64,000 nt of DNA from Methanosarcina barkeri str. Wiesmoor (GCF_000969985.1 NZ_CP009526.1:1736001-1800000), one strand, 5' to 3'; shown: positions 16,815 to 26,718, counted from the first letter of the stretch. Translations and numbers: made by a program. The notes: generated from the sequence alone by a model not told the origin.

Positions 16815-18503
16815 ATGGAAGGCTCTGAGGATTTCTCAAATAGTCCAGGTGCAGCCTCATATGGAACTCACTCCTTTTCAGAAAATAAAGCCTCAGGAAA
16901 TAAGGGATTGCAGGATTTGCTTCTGCTCCATAATCAGACTGCGACTGTGCTGGAACGGGATCTCAGGAGCACAATAGCCTTTCCTCGAACTATCCCCCGG
17001 CCAATGCGAGAAAAAATAGCCGAAATCATAACTCTTGAGATCCTTTTTGGCCAGCCTTATGAGATAAAGGATCCTGAAAGGTTTATTGAGACCTTCGGAG
17101 CTTTTTATCCAATCCTTCTTACTCTAAGAAACTCAAAACCCTGGCCTAAACTCCGAAAAATTGCAAAAAAAAGCAGGGGAGCCGGAATTGCAGGCTTGAA
17201 AATTCTTCTGCCTTTGATTTATAAGATCCTGGAACGCTTTTCAGAATCAACCAGCATTTCAGGTACAGAGTATCTTAAGGATCTCGATACTGAAATGGAT
17301 GAGATCCTGAGGCAATTTGAAGAAATTCTGAAAGAAACACTTCTCATGTGGGGGAATTCGGGATATGCGGAACTTCCAGGCAGGAATTTCCAGAAAATGA
17401 AAAATTTCGGAGAATCTGCCCTTGTTGACGCTATTCTGGCATTCATGCAGAAAGGCGGGTACCAGGAGTTTCTGGAAAAAGTTATGGAAGGGCTATACCG
17501 GAGAATGAACGAGTTCGTTACGGAAATGGAAGAAAATCTGGAGCTTTTCGATACGCTTACCCTGCTTTTTCCCCAGCGCAACTGGAGTTATTCCGTAAAA
17601 GAGCTTAAAAAAGAGCCATTCTATGTGCAGCTTAAAATGCTTAAAAACTATTCAACTTTTTTTGAAAAAAGCCCTGACCTGAAAAAAATCATGGATTTCA
17701 TAGGCAGGCGGGAATTTGACCCGCCCTCAGACCGCATACGCCTTTCACCTTTCGGGAAAGACCGGATACAGACTGTGCGTTTTTCCGACTCTATCAATAA
17801 CCTGCTGCCCATGGAAGCCGCAAAACTCCTGAATCCTTCTCTGAAAAAGAAGTTCTATGCAGACATGCTTGAAGGAAAGCTCCTGAGCTACCAGTTCCTC
17901 GGAAAGCACTACACAGGCCCTCCTCGCATAAAACCCAGAGGCCCGATGATAGTGCTTGTGGACACTTCCGGGTCAATGCACGGAGCTCCACAAACTTTAG
18001 CTAAGTCTGCAGTGCTGGCTATGGCAAAACTGATGCTTTCCCAGCAGAGGGACATGAAAGTTATCCTTTTTGCCTCGACAAGCCAGCACCTGGAAATCGA
18101 ACTCAGCAGCAGGAAAAAAATGTCCGAAAAATTTCTGAATTTCCTTCTCTATACCTTCGGCGGAGGAACTGACTTCAATACCGCCCTTGCCTCAGGCCTT
18201 AAGTCTCTGAAAGAAAAGGATTTTCAGGGTGCAGACCTGCTCTTTATAACCGATGGCAAATCCGAAGTTTCTGATGAACTGGTACTGGCCCGTTGGGAAG
18301 AAGCAAAAAAGAAGTATAATGCAAAGGTCTATTCGCTGATCGTAGGCAGCAGTGGAGCAGGAGGGCTGTCTGAAATCTCGGATTATATTTATTTTGTAGA
18401 AATGGAAATGGATTCTGAGGGCAGCAGTGGGTTTGTGAGACTAATCGAATTTACCGAAGAGAAAAACATGAATGCCATAGATTCCAATAAAGCAGGAAAT
18501 TAA
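16815..18503 (+). CDS. VWA-domain protein, ViaA-like partner of the RavA-type ATPase
   Basis: 562 residues. The N-terminal two thirds are helical and charged, with an ordered motif YVQLKMLKNYSTFFEKSPDL. The C-terminal von Willebrand A domain begins RGPMIVLVDTSGSMHG, with the MIDAS Asp383-x-Ser-x-Ser387. It continues AMAKLMLSQQRDMKVILFAS, FGGGTDFNTALASGL (third MIDAS loop Thr/Asp) and LLFITDGKSEVSDE. This architecture, size and position next to a MoxR ATPase match ViaA of the RavA-ViaA system, in which the ATPase and VWA protein act together in complex assembly or stress tolerance. Start ATG 16815 follows gagg by about 8 bases. Cytoplasmic. Confidence 0.85.
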   Translation: MEGSEDFSNSPGAASYGTHSFSENKASGNKGLQDLLLLHNQTATVLERDLRSTIAFPRTIPRPMREKIAEIITLEILFGQPYEIKDPERFIETFGAFYPILLTLRNSKPWPKLRKIAKKSRGAGIAGLKILLPLIYKILERFSESTSISGTEYLKDLDTEMDEILRQFEEILKETLLMWGNSGYAELPGRNFQKMKNFGESALVDAILAFMQKGGYQEFLEKVMEGLYRRMNEFVTEMEENLELFDTLTLLFPQRNWSYSVKELKKEPFYVQLKMLKNYSTFFEKSPDLKKIMDFIGRREFDPPSDRIRLSPFGKDRIQTVRFSDSINNLLPMEAAKLLNPSLKKKFYADMLEGKLLSYQFLGKHYTGPPRIKPRGPMIVLVDTSGSMHGAPQTLAKSAVLAMAKLMLSQQRDMKVILFASTSQHLEIELSSRKKMSEKFLNFLLYTFGGGTDFNTALASGLKSLKEKDFQGADLLFITDGKSEVSDELVLARWEEAKKKYNAKVYSLIVGSSGAGGLSEISDYIYFVEMEMDSEGSSGFVRLIEFTEEKNMNAIDSNKAGN

Positions 18504-18595
18504 GAAAGGGTTACTAAGAGTAGGTTAATTAAGAAAGGATTGATAACTCTCTTTTTCTTTTCCGTTTAATTTCCAAACCTATTTCCTTAGCTGCT

Positions 18596-18673
18596 TATCA
18601 TAATCTGAACACCTATCATAATCTGAACACCTATCATAATCTGAACACCTATCATAATCTGAACACCTATCAT
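18596..18673. repeat. 18-bp tandem repeat, about 4.3 units
   Basis: Unit tatcataatctgaacacc, immediately followed by a different 28-bp array. Lies downstream of the VWA gene. Confidence 0.95.
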
Positions 18674-18827
18674 GAAATGTTAGATATTAACAATGAGATC
18701 CGAAATGTCAGATATTAACAATGAGATCTGAAATGTTAGATATTAACAATGAGACCTGAAATGTTAGATATTAACAATGAGATCCGAAATGTCAGATATT
18801 AACAATGGTATCTGAAATGTCAGATAG
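18674..18827. repeat. 28-bp tandem repeat, about 5.5 units
   Basis: Units start gaaatgttagatattaacaa at 18674, 18702, 18730, 18758, 18786 and a partial one at 18814, with c/t variants. No spacers, so not CRISPR. The rest of the gap to 19288 has no gene I can support. Confidence 0.95.
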
Positions 18828-19288
18828 GTAATATTTTATCTGCAGTTTCTGATTCTGCACCTCTTTTTGAAGAATATATGCTTTCTTTGAAGAATTCTGT
18901 ATACCCTGAAAAGCAGAAATTCGGACAGCATAAATGCCAGAAAGTCCGACACTGTCGAAACCGCCAGAATCCAACCAGTCGGCATAACCAGGGGAGAAGG
19001 ATAACAATAGGGATCAAAAAGAGGAACTGTCGGCTAATGGAAAAATAGAGAAATTAAATGAATTTTTATGTCTATCTGCAAAAGCAGGCTGAAAGATGTG
19101 CTGAAAATGAGAGTTGAGGGAAGAAGTAAATGTTGGAATAAAGGGAGAATTCAAGTGAGAATAGCAACTAAGCCATTTTGAACTGTGAAAATCAATTTCT
19201 TCTTGTTGAAATGAATTAAAAATTGAAATGGGTATTACCCAATTGTAGAATTCAAAATGGTTTTGAGACAGCTTGTCAGGAAAATATT

Positions 19289-19717
19289 TTAATTGCCGAA
19301 TTTTATGAACTTTTTAGGCTCTAGGTTAGTTTCCATTGTCCAAAAATACGCTTCACCTCTGGCAATGCGGAAAATTATAAGTCCTGGATGATCAAATGTC
19401 AGACCAAACTCTTTAAGAAATGGCCTGTCCTCCAGAACTTTCTTCTTAAGTCCCGGGTCCTCCACAAATTCGATTTTACCTGCAACTCTCATCATCTTTC
19501 CTGTTGCTTCACCGGGTTGCCAGAAACATGCTTCTACTTTTGGGTTTGCCTGAAGTTGACTGTACATATCTTTCGTGGCTCCAATTTGAAAGTAAAACCC
19601 GCTTTCATCTGCGAACCAGAAACCCAGTGCCCGAACTCGGGGTTGATCTCCTTCTACTGTTGCCAGATAGCAAACTGGTGTTTCATTTGCAAACTTAATG
19701 CAATCTTTAAAATCCAT
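19289..19717 (-). CDS. Pyridoxamine 5'-phosphate oxidase-like flavin-binding protein
   Basis: 142 residues in the split-barrel FMN-binding fold: FANETPVCYLATVEGDQPRV opens the barrel, RALGFWFADESGFYFQIGAT follows, then MYSQLQANPKVEACFW and MMRVAGKIEFVED. The length and the ATVEGDQPRVRAL motif fit the small PNPOx-like family (general stress protein 26 / FMN-binding type). The substrate is unknown; family members bind FMN, F420 or heme. Monocistronic, minus strand, start ATG 19717 preceded by a ggagg-like site (ggaggaagttaatt, minus strand). Cytoplasmic. Confidence 0.82.
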   Translation of the reverse strand: MDFKDCIKFANETPVCYLATVEGDQPRVRALGFWFADESGFYFQIGATKDMYSQLQANPKVEACFWQPGEATGKMMRVAGKIEFVEDPGLKKKVLEDRPFLKEFGLTFDHPGLIIFRIARGEAYFWTMETNLEPKKFIKFGN

Positions 19718-20218
19718 AATTAACTTCCTCCAAATTATTGTTAGTTTTAACTTGATAATATTTCAAGCTAATTGTTTCGAGTAGTAAGTGATAAAATTCT
19801 AATAATCCGATTCAAAAATGAATATTGTGATTTCATTCTAAAACATTGGCAGAAGGATAGATTTATACGTATTAATAAGTCAAATCTGCTTATTTGCCAG
19901 ATTTATTTACGGACCTTACACTACCTGTATAATTTATTCATTTTATCTTCTTTTATACAAGAATAAGCTAAGTAGATTGATAAGCTAAGTAGACTGATAA
20001 GCTAAGTAGACTGATAAGTAAGTAGACTGATAAGTAAGTAGACTGATAAGTAAGTAGACTGATAAGTAAGTAGACTGGAAATACGAGAAACTGTTTCAAA
20101 AAATTCTTTGTGTTTTTTCTCTAGATATTTCTCTAGATATATTTGTTCGTCGGCACCTGTCGCCACTGAGGTATCAGATCCTTAAAGTTGCTTTCTAAGA
20201 AAGGTCATAAGACAAGAT
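19718..20218. other. Gap with tandem repeats 19965-20078
   Basis: No gene supported. Near its right end it carries a 16/20-bp tandem array of the words gataagctaagtagact and gataagtaagtagact, about six units. The left part is AT-rich promoter DNA for the flavin-binding protein gene. Confidence 0.7.
19965..20078. repeat. 16-20 bp tandem repeat
   Basis: Units of the type tgataagctaagtagact (three) and tgataagtaagtagac (four) in series. Confidence 0.85.
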
Positions 20219-20532
20219 TCATAAAACTATACTGTCAGGGAGCATGACCTCTATAACATTACTATTGAAGTTTGCAACCGGAGCATTTGGATCAGTAACA
20301 ACTATATAACCCGGCTTTGTCACTGTACTGTTCCTTGCGGCATTTTCTACAGTTAGACCAACTGTATAATTTCCTGATTTTGTAAACGTGTGAGTTACAT
20401 CCATGGCATGCTTTGAATTGATACCATCGCCAAAATCCCAATACCAAGAAATAGGTGCTTCGCCCTTACTTGTAGCTTCACCTTTACTTGTGGCAGCGAA
20501 TAACACTGTTAGAGGTGTTGTTCTAGAGTCAC
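20219..20532 (-). pseudogene. Frameshifted C-terminal PKD part of the surface protein
   Basis: In a shifted frame, TPLTVLFAATSKGEATSKGE then PISWYWDFGDGINSKHAMD and YTVGLTVENAARNSTVTKPG form a complete PKD domain that would follow the upstream gene. Comparison with the intact repeat in the same protein (near 22215-22250) shows one missing base around 20527-20534. At the far end the following linker (SNVIE) is again scrambled by small deletions relative to 21660-21690, so the original gene probably continued further. Best read as a decayed 3' end. Confidence 0.75.
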
Positions 20533-23325
20533 ATTGGATGTAAGTCCAGTTTGTGGTTCCATGGGTCTAGCAGTGAGATCATACATATAGATATCACTAA
20601 AAAAAACATGATCAACGGGTGATCTATGATAACTATACTTCCTATATACAATCCTGTCTCCATAGATATCAGGATCGTGTGCACCTCCGCTGGTGGTAAT
20701 CTGAGTCTCCTTCTGAGTTGAGAGATCGTACATGTAAATATTGATGTATTCGTTGCGGAAATCTTCCCATACTATCTTATTACCATAAATAGCAGGATAG
20801 TATTGACTTGATTTATTGGTAGTAATCTGAGTCTTCTTGGAAGTGGATAAATCGTACATGTAGATATCGGTGGTGACATCTTCTCTGTGCCACTCTTTCC
20901 ACACTATCCTGTTACCATAGACGTTAGGGAATGTTGCTTCTCCGTTGGAGGTTATTTGAGTTTCCTTTGAAGTGGAGAGATCGTACATGTAAATATCCGG
21001 ACTTATGTATCGAAGATCATGCCAGACTATCAAGTTACCTTGCATATTAATATATTGAGGTATTCCTTTTGAAATTATCCGAGTTTCCTTAGAAGTGGAT
21101 AGGTCGTGCACGTAAATACCTTTATTTCTAGTTCGATAATCCATCCACATTATCCTGTCACCATAGATTTTAGGTCTCTGAGCGCGCCCGCTAGTGCTTA
21201 TTTGAGTTTCTTTTGAAGTAGATATATTGTACATATAGATATCATACTGTCCATTACGATCATCTTGCCACACTATTCTATCACAGTAGAGTGAAGGATA
21301 TGTCTGATTTGATTCATTAGCAGTGATCCTGGTTTCCCTGGAAGTGGAGAGATCGTACATGTAGATATCGTAGTTTCCGTTGCGAAGGTCTTGCCATACT
21401 ATTCTATTACCATAGATATCAGGATGGGATGCTAATTCGCTGGTTGTAATCCGGATCTCATTTTCTGTAAGTACAATTATCGTATCAGTTTTTGAGGTAG
21501 TGCCGTAAGCATTTCTTACTGTCAGGTTAACAGTATGGATTCCTGGTGTTGTAAATGTATAAACAGGGTTTACATCGGTTGAGTCTGTTTTTCCATTATT
21601 GTCGAAGTCCCATACCCTTGACGTTGCATTTTGAGAAGTGTCATTAAACTGTACCGTCAGGGGAACATAACCCTCGATAATGTTACTACTAAAATTTGCA
21701 TCGGGAGCTTTTGGATCGATAACAACTATGTAATCTGGCTTTGTCGCTGTACTATTACCCACGAAATTTCCTACAGTAAGATTTACTGTGTAAATCCCTG
21801 GTTTTGTAAATGTGTGGATTGCATTCGTGGTGTGAAATGTGTGGATTGCATTCGTGGTGTGTTTTGAATAAATGCCATCGCCAAAATCCCAATACCAGGA
21901 AATAGGTTCTTCGCCTTTACTTGTAGCTTTGCCAATAATTCTACCATGGAAAGACACCATTAGAGGTGCTTTTCCAGAGGTTACATTAGCATAAAAATCT
22001 GCCACTGGTGGTTGTGGGGGAGTTACAGTAATATAATTCGGTTTCGTTACCGTGCTATTGCCTGCTTCATTTGTAACTGTTAAAGTAACGTTATACACCC
22101 CTGGGTTTGTAAACGTATGGGTTGCATTCATGGCATGTTTTGAGTAAATACCGTCACCAGTGTCCCAATGCCAGGAAGTTGGTACTCCACCAGTGCTGGT
22201 ATCAGTGAATAATACCGTTAGAGGTGCTATTCCGGAAGTCACATTGGATGTAAACCCAGCTTGTGGTTCTATGGGTCTAGCAGTGAGATCATACACATAG
22301 ATATCACAAAAATAAACATCACCAGGACCAGGGGTCAATCTTTGACGATTATCACTATACACTATCCTGTCTCCGTAGATATCAGGTCCCATTGCACTTC
22401 CACTGGTGGTAATCTGAGTCTCCTTCTTAGTTGAGAGATTGTACATGTAAATATCCCATTTTCCATTGCGATTATCATCCCATACTATCCTGTCCCCATA
22501 GATAGCTGGAGACGAACCTAACGAGGACTGTCCGCTGTAAGAGATCCGGCTTTCTTTCTCAGTTGAGAGGTTATACATGTAGACATCCCCTCTTCTCCCA
22601 GTAAAGTCTGAATTGCGACTATCCTTCCATACTATCCTATCACTGTAGATCACGGGAGCATATGCTCTTCCGATAGTGTTGATCATAGTTTCCTTCTTAG
22701 TGGAAAGGTCATAAATGCAAATACTATCTCTGCTAATGGAATTGTTATTTTTATCTATAATAGTTCCATTGTCCCCGTAACCCACCCATACTATTTTGTT
22801 TTCATATATTGAAGGGTTACTTGCAGATCCTCTTGTGGTTATCTGAGTTTGTGTATGAGTGGAAATATTGTACATGTAGACATCGGTCTTGTAGTCGCGT
22901 TCCGCAGCCCACACAATTCTATCACCGTAAATATCAGGAACACAATGGGACAAATTCTCTGTGATTAGTGAACTTGTAGAATTAAGTATATCATACACGT
23001 AAAGTCTGACCCTAACTGGATTCTCATTTACATTATAAAGACAGTATACAATTTTATTATCATATATAGCAGGATGTGATACATAATGTTCAGGCATGGT
23101 AATTATAGTATCATTTCCGGTTTTTAGGTCATAAAGATGAATTTTGTCCCAATATGACCACACCACTTTATCACCGTAAATAGAAGTCTCTCCATTTAGT
23201 CCAATATCCTCTGAGAGCTTAATTTCCTGGGCAGCTAACGTTACAGCTGAGTTTGAAACCAAAAATACGAAAAATAATGCCATTAACACTAAAGGTACTG
23301 AATGCAATTTTCCCCTATCTTTCAT
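20509..23325 (-). CDS. Large secreted surface protein: two TolB-like beta-propellers and PKD domains
   Basis: 938 residues. Signal peptide about 1-32 (PLVLMALFFVFLVSNSAVTL, cleavage near LAA-QE). Residues about 35-340 are a propeller of repeats of the type IYGDRIVWDDNRNG-DIYMYNLSTKKETQI. PKD domains follow (WHWDTGDGIYSKHAMNATHT, WYWDFGDGIYSKH, VWDFDNNGKTDSTDVNPVY), each with the APLTV...FTKPGIYTVNLTV pattern. A second propeller runs from about residue 630 to 925. It stops early at 20509 through a one-base deletion that separates a further PKD domain. A 27-bp in-frame duplication (21808-21861) adds nine residues (HTTNAIHTF). Typical Methanosarcina cell-surface protein, probably in the S-layer or sheath; ligand unknown. 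Confidence 0.85.
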   Translation of the reverse strand: MKDRGKLHSVPLVLMALFFVFLVSNSAVTLAAQEIKLSEDIGLNGETSIYGDKVVWSYWDKIHLYDLKTGNDTIITMPEHYVSHPAIYDNKIVYCLYNVNENPVRVRLYVYDILNSTSSLITENLSHCVPDIYGDRIVWAAERDYKTDVYMYNISTHTQTQITTRGSASNPSIYENKIVWVGYGDNGTIIDKNNNSISRDSICIYDLSTKKETMINTIGRAYAPVIYSDRIVWKDSRNSDFTGRRGDVYMYNLSTEKESRISYSGQSSLGSSPAIYGDRIVWDDNRNGKWDIYMYNLSTKKETQITTSGSAMGPDIYGDRIVYSDNRQRLTPGPGDVYFCDIYVYDLTARPIEPQAGFTSNVTSGIAPLTVLFTDTSTGGVPTSWHWDTGDGIYSKHAMNATHTFTNPGVYNVTLTVTNEAGNSTVTKPNYITVTPPQPPVADFYANVTSGKAPLMVSFHGRIIGKATSKGEEPISWYWDFGDGIYSKHTTNAIHTFHTTNAIHTFTKPGIYTVNLTVGNFVGNSTATKPDYIVVIDPKAPDANFSSNIIEGYVPLTVQFNDTSQNATSRVWDFDNNGKTDSTDVNPVYTFTTPGIHTVNLTVRNAYGTTSKTDTIIVLTENEIRITTSELASHPDIYGNRIVWQDLRNGNYDIYMYDLSTSRETRITANESNQTYPSLYCDRIVWQDDRNGQYDIYMYNISTSKETQISTSGRAQRPKIYGDRIMWMDYRTRNKGIYVHDLSTSKETRIISKGIPQYINMQGNLIVWHDLRYISPDIYMYDLSTSKETQITSNGEATFPNVYGNRIVWKEWHREDVTTDIYMYDLSTSKKTQITTNKSSQYYPAIYGNKIVWEDFRNEYINIYMYDLSTQKETQITTSGGAHDPDIYGDRIVYRKYSYHRSPVDHVFFSDIYMYDLTARPMEPQTGLTSNVTLEQHL

Positions 23326-23679
23326 TTATTTACCCTCACCACATCTCATTAAAAAAATATAATTACTGACCGTTTTTCAATAATTTTTACTCTTTCCTTT
23401 GAATTTCAATCTGTGATTGACTGAATACTCTAAATATGACGACAATTTAGAGTTGTCAAAAGCACAACTGCTAATTCAAATAAAAATGAAAAAACACAAT
23501 CAGTAATTGTAGTTAAAATGAATTAGTTGCGAATAACGCCTGCCTAATGTAGATCCTATCCGGAAACCAATAATCGAATGTTGAAAAGTAAGTATTTTCC
23601 TACAATCTTTTTTCTCTCTTTTCCCCCATATTGCTAATGATCAGCAATGTTGATGTAGTTTTCCAGTATTATATCCTTT
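23326..23679. other. Divergent gap between two surface-protein genes
   Basis: No gene seen. AT-rich, with TATA-like words on both strands. It separates the minus-strand propeller/PKD gene from the plus-strand propeller gene, so promoters for both should lie here. Confidence 0.45.
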
Positions 23680-24666
23680 ATGGGGATTAATGTGGGGAAC
23701 AAAATAATACATCTGGCACTTATTTTGATTTTTCTTATAAGTTTTACATCAATAGCAAAGGCTGACAAAGAGACTATGATCGTAAGTTGGAGGCTAACGT
23801 TGAGTCCATCGATCTATGGCAACGTTGTTACATGGGCTGATACTTTTGGTAACGGAGTTTTCATGTATAACTTGACTACCGGAAACATAACCGGAATAGG
23901 ACATTCGGAAAGTAGCTCATCTATTATTCAGGGAGATAAAATTACATGGTGGGACTATGGAAACATAACTGTGTATAATATTTCCACTGGCAAAAAAATT
24001 GAAATCATTAACGCAAGTACACCAGCGATCTATGGTGATAATATCGTGTATGTAAGGTCAAAATATGCTGACTGTCAGCCTGCCTCTAATCAAAATGCTG
24101 AGTATAACAGTTTGTACTTATACAACCTTAGCACCCATAAAGAAGTTCAACTAATTCCATATACGCATGCAATCTACGGTGCTTCTATATACGAAAATAA
24201 GATTGTATGGACACGGACAAATAGGGTAAATCCAGGTGAATGGAGTACAAACATTTCCATATACGACATACCCACAAAGAGAGTAAGTGACATCAGTAGA
24301 AGTGGTAGAGCAGGGAACGGTAAAATTTATGGAAATATTGTCGTGTGGACAGAAAACCAAAATGGATCAAGGTATGTCTATATGCGAGATATTGCCAAGC
24401 ACAAAACACGTCAAGTAACATTTGATGGCAACCCGATCAGTCTAGATGTATATGGTGATAGAATAATTTGGGAAAGAAAATACTGGGTAGGAAATAACTT
24501 GTCGAATGACATTTATATATACAATATCTCAACTAACGAGACAACTCGTATTACATCTGCAAGAGATCCTGATATTTACGACGATAAAATTGTATACATT
24601 CGCTCAAGCAATGATACAGAAAACCAGGAAGGCAGAAATATATATTTGTATAATCTTTCAGCCTGA
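23680..24666 (+). CDS. Secreted TolB-like beta-propeller surface protein
   Basis: 328 residues. Signal peptide about 1-28 (IIHLALILIFLISFTSIAKA-DK). The rest is six or so propeller blades with the same consensus as the neighbouring large protein: IYGDNIVYVRSK, YLYNLSTHKEVQL, SIYENKIVWTRTN, VYGDRIIWERK, IYIYNISTNETTRI, DIYDDKIVYIRSS. No PKD domains and no TM anchor. It probably arose by duplication from the divergent neighbour or a common ancestor and is released or held in the S-layer. An alternative start is GTG 23692. It ends cleanly at TGA. Confidence 0.8.
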   Translation: MGINVGNKIIHLALILIFLISFTSIAKADKETMIVSWRLTLSPSIYGNVVTWADTFGNGVFMYNLTTGNITGIGHSESSSSIIQGDKITWWDYGNITVYNISTGKKIEIINASTPAIYGDNIVYVRSKYADCQPASNQNAEYNSLYLYNLSTHKEVQLIPYTHAIYGASIYENKIVWTRTNRVNPGEWSTNISIYDIPTKRVSDISRSGRAGNGKIYGNIVVWTENQNGSRYVYMRDIAKHKTRQVTFDGNPISLDVYGDRIIWERKYWVGNNLSNDIYIYNISTNETTRITSARDPDIYDDKIVYIRSSNDTENQEGRNIYLYNLSA

Positions 24667-24949
24667 AATTTTTAAGGCGAAAGCCTCTTTCTTTTTAGGA
24701 CGGAGTATAAAACTAGAAATTCCTATCTAAGTTGCAGTTACAAAAATTTTTCATTTTTTAATTTTTGACAAAAATCTTGCTAGTTGTAATCAAATTGGTG
24801 ACTTTGGTATATTAAACATTAGAAGCATTTCTTTTGACAAAAATGGAACAATTGTCAATTAAAGGGCAAAACATAGTATAACTAAATTAGAATTGGGGAA
24901 AATAAGAAATTTTTAGTGAAGAAAATTTTATTCATTCGTGTCGGTTATT

Positions 24950-25140
24950 GATGTTCATAGAGTGCATATTCTATTTGCTCTCCTAATATACCAACTGGGT
25001 TTTCAATTGGTACTCCAAGTGTTCTGGATAGGAACACGTCTATTTTTTTGTTAGTTTAATTACACTTACTCCTAGGTCTAAAGTTTTTTGGATACTATCT
25101 CTGTCTCCTCGAAATTTGACATAAATTTAGTTGAAAGCTT
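24950..25140 (-). pseudogene. Short frameshifted ORF remnant
   Basis: On the minus strand, LDLGVSVIKLTKK runs into a TAG after a run of seven A; adding one A continues as IDVFLSRTLGVPIENPVGIL and then GEQIEYALYEHQ before a stop. Upstream, MSNFEETEIVSKKL lies in another frame. The pieces look like one small protein broken by homopolymer frameshifts; family not recognised. Confidence 0.4.
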
Positions 25141-25232
25141 TCATTTTTAATTTACTTTTAGACCCCTTGAAATATGATTAGTTTTTTAAGGGCTATTAAA
25201 CCTTATTTGTCCAATTAATTGTAGTGTCAGCC

Positions 25233-25498
25233 TTTCCCCAGTTAAGGTACATTCATTAAAGAATCTATTTGCTGTTTAAATGACTTAAGTACTTTAATTG
25301 GTAAATTAAACGTTGATTTGTCCTTACTTTTAACATTGAATTTTGTATGGATAAAAATGACATCAGATGCCTTATTTATAAATAAACATAAATTGTAATA
25401 AAATAAAGTATTTATCTCGCTCTCTTCTTGATTTAAAAGAGTATTATAAATTATTTATCTAAAAAATTGATTTTTAGAGTGTACCTTAATTGGGGAAA
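25233..25498. mobile_element. Possible MITE with 22-bp terminal inverted repeats
   Basis: Left end tttccccagttaaggtacattc and the reverse complement of the right end tttccccaattaaggtacactc match at 20 of 22 positions, across 266 bp of AT-rich DNA without coding capacity. No clear target duplication seen. The surrounding gap 25141-25803 holds no gene I can support. Confidence 0.6.
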
Positions 25499-25803
25499 CT
25501 CTAAATGCATACCTATTATCCAAAATAAGCATTGTATACCCTTAGTTTTAGTACTGATTTGGAAGGACCCTATTTACTTTGTGTTTTGCTAGTCATCCAT
25601 TAACAAGTGATTAGTGTTTCCATAACGTTCTCTCTATCATAACTTTGCTTGTGTTCATATTGAAATTAAGGATACTTAATCTTCAAGTAAAAGTATAATA
25701 TCCGAAAAGATGCACTGTCCCTCAAAAAGAGAAAAAGTATTATGAAGTTATAATAAATTCGGTATCATTAGAATAGCAATATTTAAGATCTCAGGTAGTT
25801 ATC

Positions 25804-26412
25804 ATGATATCCGATGATGCTATAGCGACAGGATTTATATCTGGAGTGTTTTCGATTACAGGTATATTCATTGGTTACAAGTTGTCAAATTTTCAATGGG
25901 AAAAACAACGTAAAATTGAAAAACGGAACATTGCCACTGGTTTCTATATGGAAATAAATGATATTATATACATTATTAAAAAGATTATTAAATATTACGA
26001 AGATCACAATATGATAAATGAGTTTAACCAACCACGCTCGGCTGGCCCTTATACATTAAACGGAGCAATTGTTGAAACAAAAATTGGCTTAAACAGATTT
26101 GGTTCATTGTATAATGAAAATGGTTTATATTATCACTTTAGAAAAGAAATTTATCTTTTAGACACAGATACAGTTGAAGGTCTTTTAAATTTTTATACTG
26201 AATTGATTCACGCTGTCAATTTATATAATATTTATGATGGATATTTATTTGGAAAAAACCCCACAAAAAATACAGATTCCACTGCCGCTTGGAATATCGA
26301 AGATGATGTTATTAAGCACATGTTAGTTGCAAGTAATGAAGTTCCAAATCTATTGTGTTTGCTTGAGGTCCAGATGAACAAAGATAATATAAAAAGAAAA
26401 ATGTGTGATTAA
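25804..26412 (+). CDS. Hypothetical protein with N-terminal TM helix
   Basis: 202 residues; family not recognised. An N-terminal hydrophobic helix (AIATGFISGVFSITGIFIGY, residues 7-26) is followed by a basic coiled stretch (FQWEKQRKIEKRNIATGFYM). Then comes a helical soluble region rich in Tyr, Asn and Ile (INDIIYIIKKIIKYYED, RFGSLYNENGLYYHFRKEI). This layout resembles other small archaeal membrane-anchored proteins of unknown role near accessory DNA. ATG 25804 follows ggtagttatc; the ribosome site is weak. More AT-rich than neighbouring housekeeping genes, so possibly acquired. Confidence 0.55.
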   Translation: MISDDAIATGFISGVFSITGIFIGYKLSNFQWEKQRKIEKRNIATGFYMEINDIIYIIKKIIKYYEDHNMINEFNQPRSAGPYTLNGAIVETKIGLNRFGSLYNENGLYYHFRKEIYLLDTDTVEGLLNFYTELIHAVNLYNIYDGYLFGKNPTKNTDSTAAWNIEDDVIKHMLVASNEVPNLLCLLEVQMNKDNIKRKMCD

Positions 26413-26455
26413 AGAGTTTTTTAGAATATCTTTTGTAAACTTACTGTGAGGATAA

Positions 26456-26718
26456 CATGCAAAAAATTCTGTAAATTTAAATGATTCTATGTTTTTTTCT
26501 TTTCTAGAATTTTTGGTTTTCACATTCGCGAGGAACAAAAAGAGGATAGTGACCTTGATATTCTTGTAGAATTCTCTAAAGAACCGAACCTCTTTGAATT
26601 CATTGGGCTCAAATAGGAGTTTTCAAAACTCTTCGGCGTAGAAGTGGATCTTGTTATGAAAAATGCTTTAAAACCGAGGATTGGGAACAGAATTCTTGAA
26701 GACGTCATGCAGGTATGA
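26456..26718 (+). pseudogene. MntA-type nucleotidyltransferase (MNT domain) remnant
   Basis: The frame reads RIFGFHIREEQKEDSDLDIL, then VEFSKEPNLFEFIGLK, a TAG, then EFSKLFGVEVDLVMKNAL and KPRIGNRILEDVMQV. It matches the minimal nucleotidyltransferase antitoxin: the GS-x(n)-DxD motif is altered (GFHIRE) but DSDLD persists. The likely start MQKIL at 26457 is followed by a TAA and missing sequence. Intact MNT proteins pair with HEPN toxins; no HEPN gene is present here. Confidence 0.75.

Noticed and set aside
18596-18827. Possible CRISPR array
   Set aside because: The 18-bp and 28-bp units are directly adjacent with no unique spacers; the same holds for all other tandem arrays in the window.
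18792-19017. Minus-strand Cys/Trp-rich ORFs downstream of the VWA gene
   Set aside because: Short, overlapping in two frames, partly inside the 28-bp repeat, and not recognisable.
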